From: Candidatus Thorarchaeota archaeon
GTDB taxonomy: Archaea > Asgardarchaeota > Thorarchaeia > Thorarchaeales > Thorarchaeaceae
Reading direction: 5' to 3'
NCBI GenBank assembly: GCA_030642465.1
Contig: DAOWNS010000097.1
Span: forward strand, 1-6,928
DNA: 6,928 nucleotides
The position numbers were made by a program, and so were the translations under genes. Below the pieces are notes generated by a model. It saw nothing but the letters and a program-made list of their open reading frames with translations. It searched no databases and had not been told where the DNA came from. Shown in pieces: positions 6,204 to 6,928 of this stretch (the stretch's first letter is position 1; the number at the start of each line of letters is the position of its first letter).

Positions 6204-6928
6204 ATGACGTCTCTCAGTAAGCCAATCATGGTCTTTCTTGCAATCGCATTGCTCTTCGCTCCTATCGCCCTATTTCCGAATCATGCATCAATGCAACAAG
6301 AAATGAGGATGTCGCGCCCTAACTTGTTTGCCCCATTTGAGCTTGCGCAAAACGAATCAGCCCCGGTTCCGCTGCGCAGAATTGGCTTCGTGGCCAATGA
6401 TCCACATTCCTATTTGGATGACTTTTCATACATTGCGGCTGTGCCTGGTTCTGTATTCACGGACGTAGATACTGGTGCCCGATACATCTCACCGCTACTC
6501 CTTACAGATGGCTCTGATTCTGAAACCTGGCTGATCCAGGACTGGGTCGAGTATCTGGATGGAGATGGGGGCTTGACTCAAGCCATCAGCATTGGTGACT
6601 TCACAGATTCTGATATCTTGGAAATTCAGTCTCTCATTGGAACCAAAGTTTTCCCTAGGTTCTCTGGTGCGACATCAGCAGATGTGGCGGCACAGTTGGC
6701 AGTTTCAGATTGGGCGTCGTCAGAGATTGCTGTCTTCGCTCTTGCCGGCGAGGATTTCGGAGCACCCACTATAACATCCGGCGAAGCATCCCATACATTT
6801 CAGAATTTGAAGACAGAACTGGAAACGATTGATTCTGAAGTGACTTCAATCTCCCCCGTAAGTATTCCTTTCTCTCCTCCATCCAGTGCGGGATGGCTTG
6901 AGGGTTCGTGCAATTGGAGCAGTGCGGA
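6204..6928 (+). CDS. Predicted secreted protein, CWB2-like N-terminal domain (3' end cut by window)
   Basis: The frame is open from ATG 6204 to the window end, 241 codons without a stop. GGAG at 6190-6193 precedes the start by 10 nt; a TGA at 6177 closes the frame upstream. Residues 1-29 form a signal peptide: TSLSK, a hydrophobic core IMVFLAIALLFAPIALF, then NHAS as a possible cleavage region. The mature part is rich in Ser, Asp and Thr. Residues 95-185 (SPLLLTDGSDS, LTQAISIGDFTDSD, VFPRFSGATSADVAAQLA, IAVFALAGEDF) follow the order of the cell-wall-binding repeat 2 family: apLLLT, a hydrophobic strand with iG, then RisG...A..iA and a GE.F segment. The match is by eye and divergent. Function may be surface-layer or cell-envelope related; the C-terminus is needed to say more. 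Confidence 0.7.
   Translation, partial: MTSLSKPIMVFLAIALLFAPIALFPNHASMQQEMRMSRPNLFAPFELAQNESAPVPLRRIGFVANDPHSYLDDFSYIAAVPGSVFTDVDTGARYISPLLLTDGSDSETWLIQDWVEYLDGDGGLTQAISIGDFTDSDILEIQSLIGTKVFPRFSGATSADVAAQLAVSDWASSEIAVFALAGEDFGAPTITSGEASHTFQNLKTELETIDSEVTSISPVSIPFSPPSSAGWLEGSCNWSSA

Noticed and set aside
6200..6220. Six-codon frame starting at ATG 6200
   Set aside because: It overlaps the start of the secreted protein gene by chance; nothing suggests a regulatory leader peptide.
6592..6774. 60-residue plus-strand frame near the window end
   Set aside because: It lies inside the long signal-peptide-bearing frame starting at 6204 and is a shadow of it.

Overview
The window reads as a moderate-GC archaeal chromosome segment, most likely from an Asgard archaeon (Thorarchaeota/Lokiarchaeota-like). 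The reasons are an archaeal-type RtcB ligase, a SelD that uses selenocysteine, a small GTPase of the SR-beta-like COG2229 type beside a 40-residue-period TPR protein, TATA-like rather than bacterial promoters, and a predicted secreted CWB2-like protein. The phylum is inferred from gene content by eye, not from a search.

Layout. (1) 1-1428, + strand: the 3' part of a DNPH1/Rcl-like nucleotide N-glycosidase with an added C-terminal zinc ribbon, then, 4 nt later, a 10-TM EamA/DMT transporter. (2) 1399-2853, - strand: full-length rtcB, overlapping the transporter tail-to-tail by 30 bp. (3) 2854-2982: divergent promoter region between rtcB and selD. (4) 2983-4026, + strand: selD. Its catalytic Cys codon is an in-frame TGA (3034-3036), so simple ORF calling would lose the first 52 residues, including the active site. 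(5) 4016-4130: the end of selD and its 3' untranslated region. It holds a candidate SECIS element of eukaryote/Lokiarchaeota type (ATGA...AA...GA kink-turn core) built over the selD stop codon, plus a competing hairpin. (6) 4131-4295, - strand: a 54-residue acidic small protein with a clear ribosome binding site, too short for ordinary ORF thresholds. (7) 4296-4483: divergent intergenic region with a perfect 14-bp palindrome between TATA-like boxes. (8) 4484-6097, + strand: small GTPase, then TPR protein, a probable two-gene unit. (9) 6204-6928, + strand: the N-terminal part of a predicted secreted protein running off the window.

How the genes work together. SelD makes selenophosphate for Sec-tRNA and here itself needs Sec, so the organism must carry the Sec machinery (SelB, SepSecS, PSTK, tRNA-Sec) elsewhere. 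RtcB is an RNA ligase for tRNA splicing and repair. The GTPase/TPR pair looks like a switch plus protein-binding scaffold. No mobile elements, CRISPR arrays, tRNAs or rRNAs were seen. The main point of interest is the Sec-encoding selD with its possible eukaryote-like SECIS.
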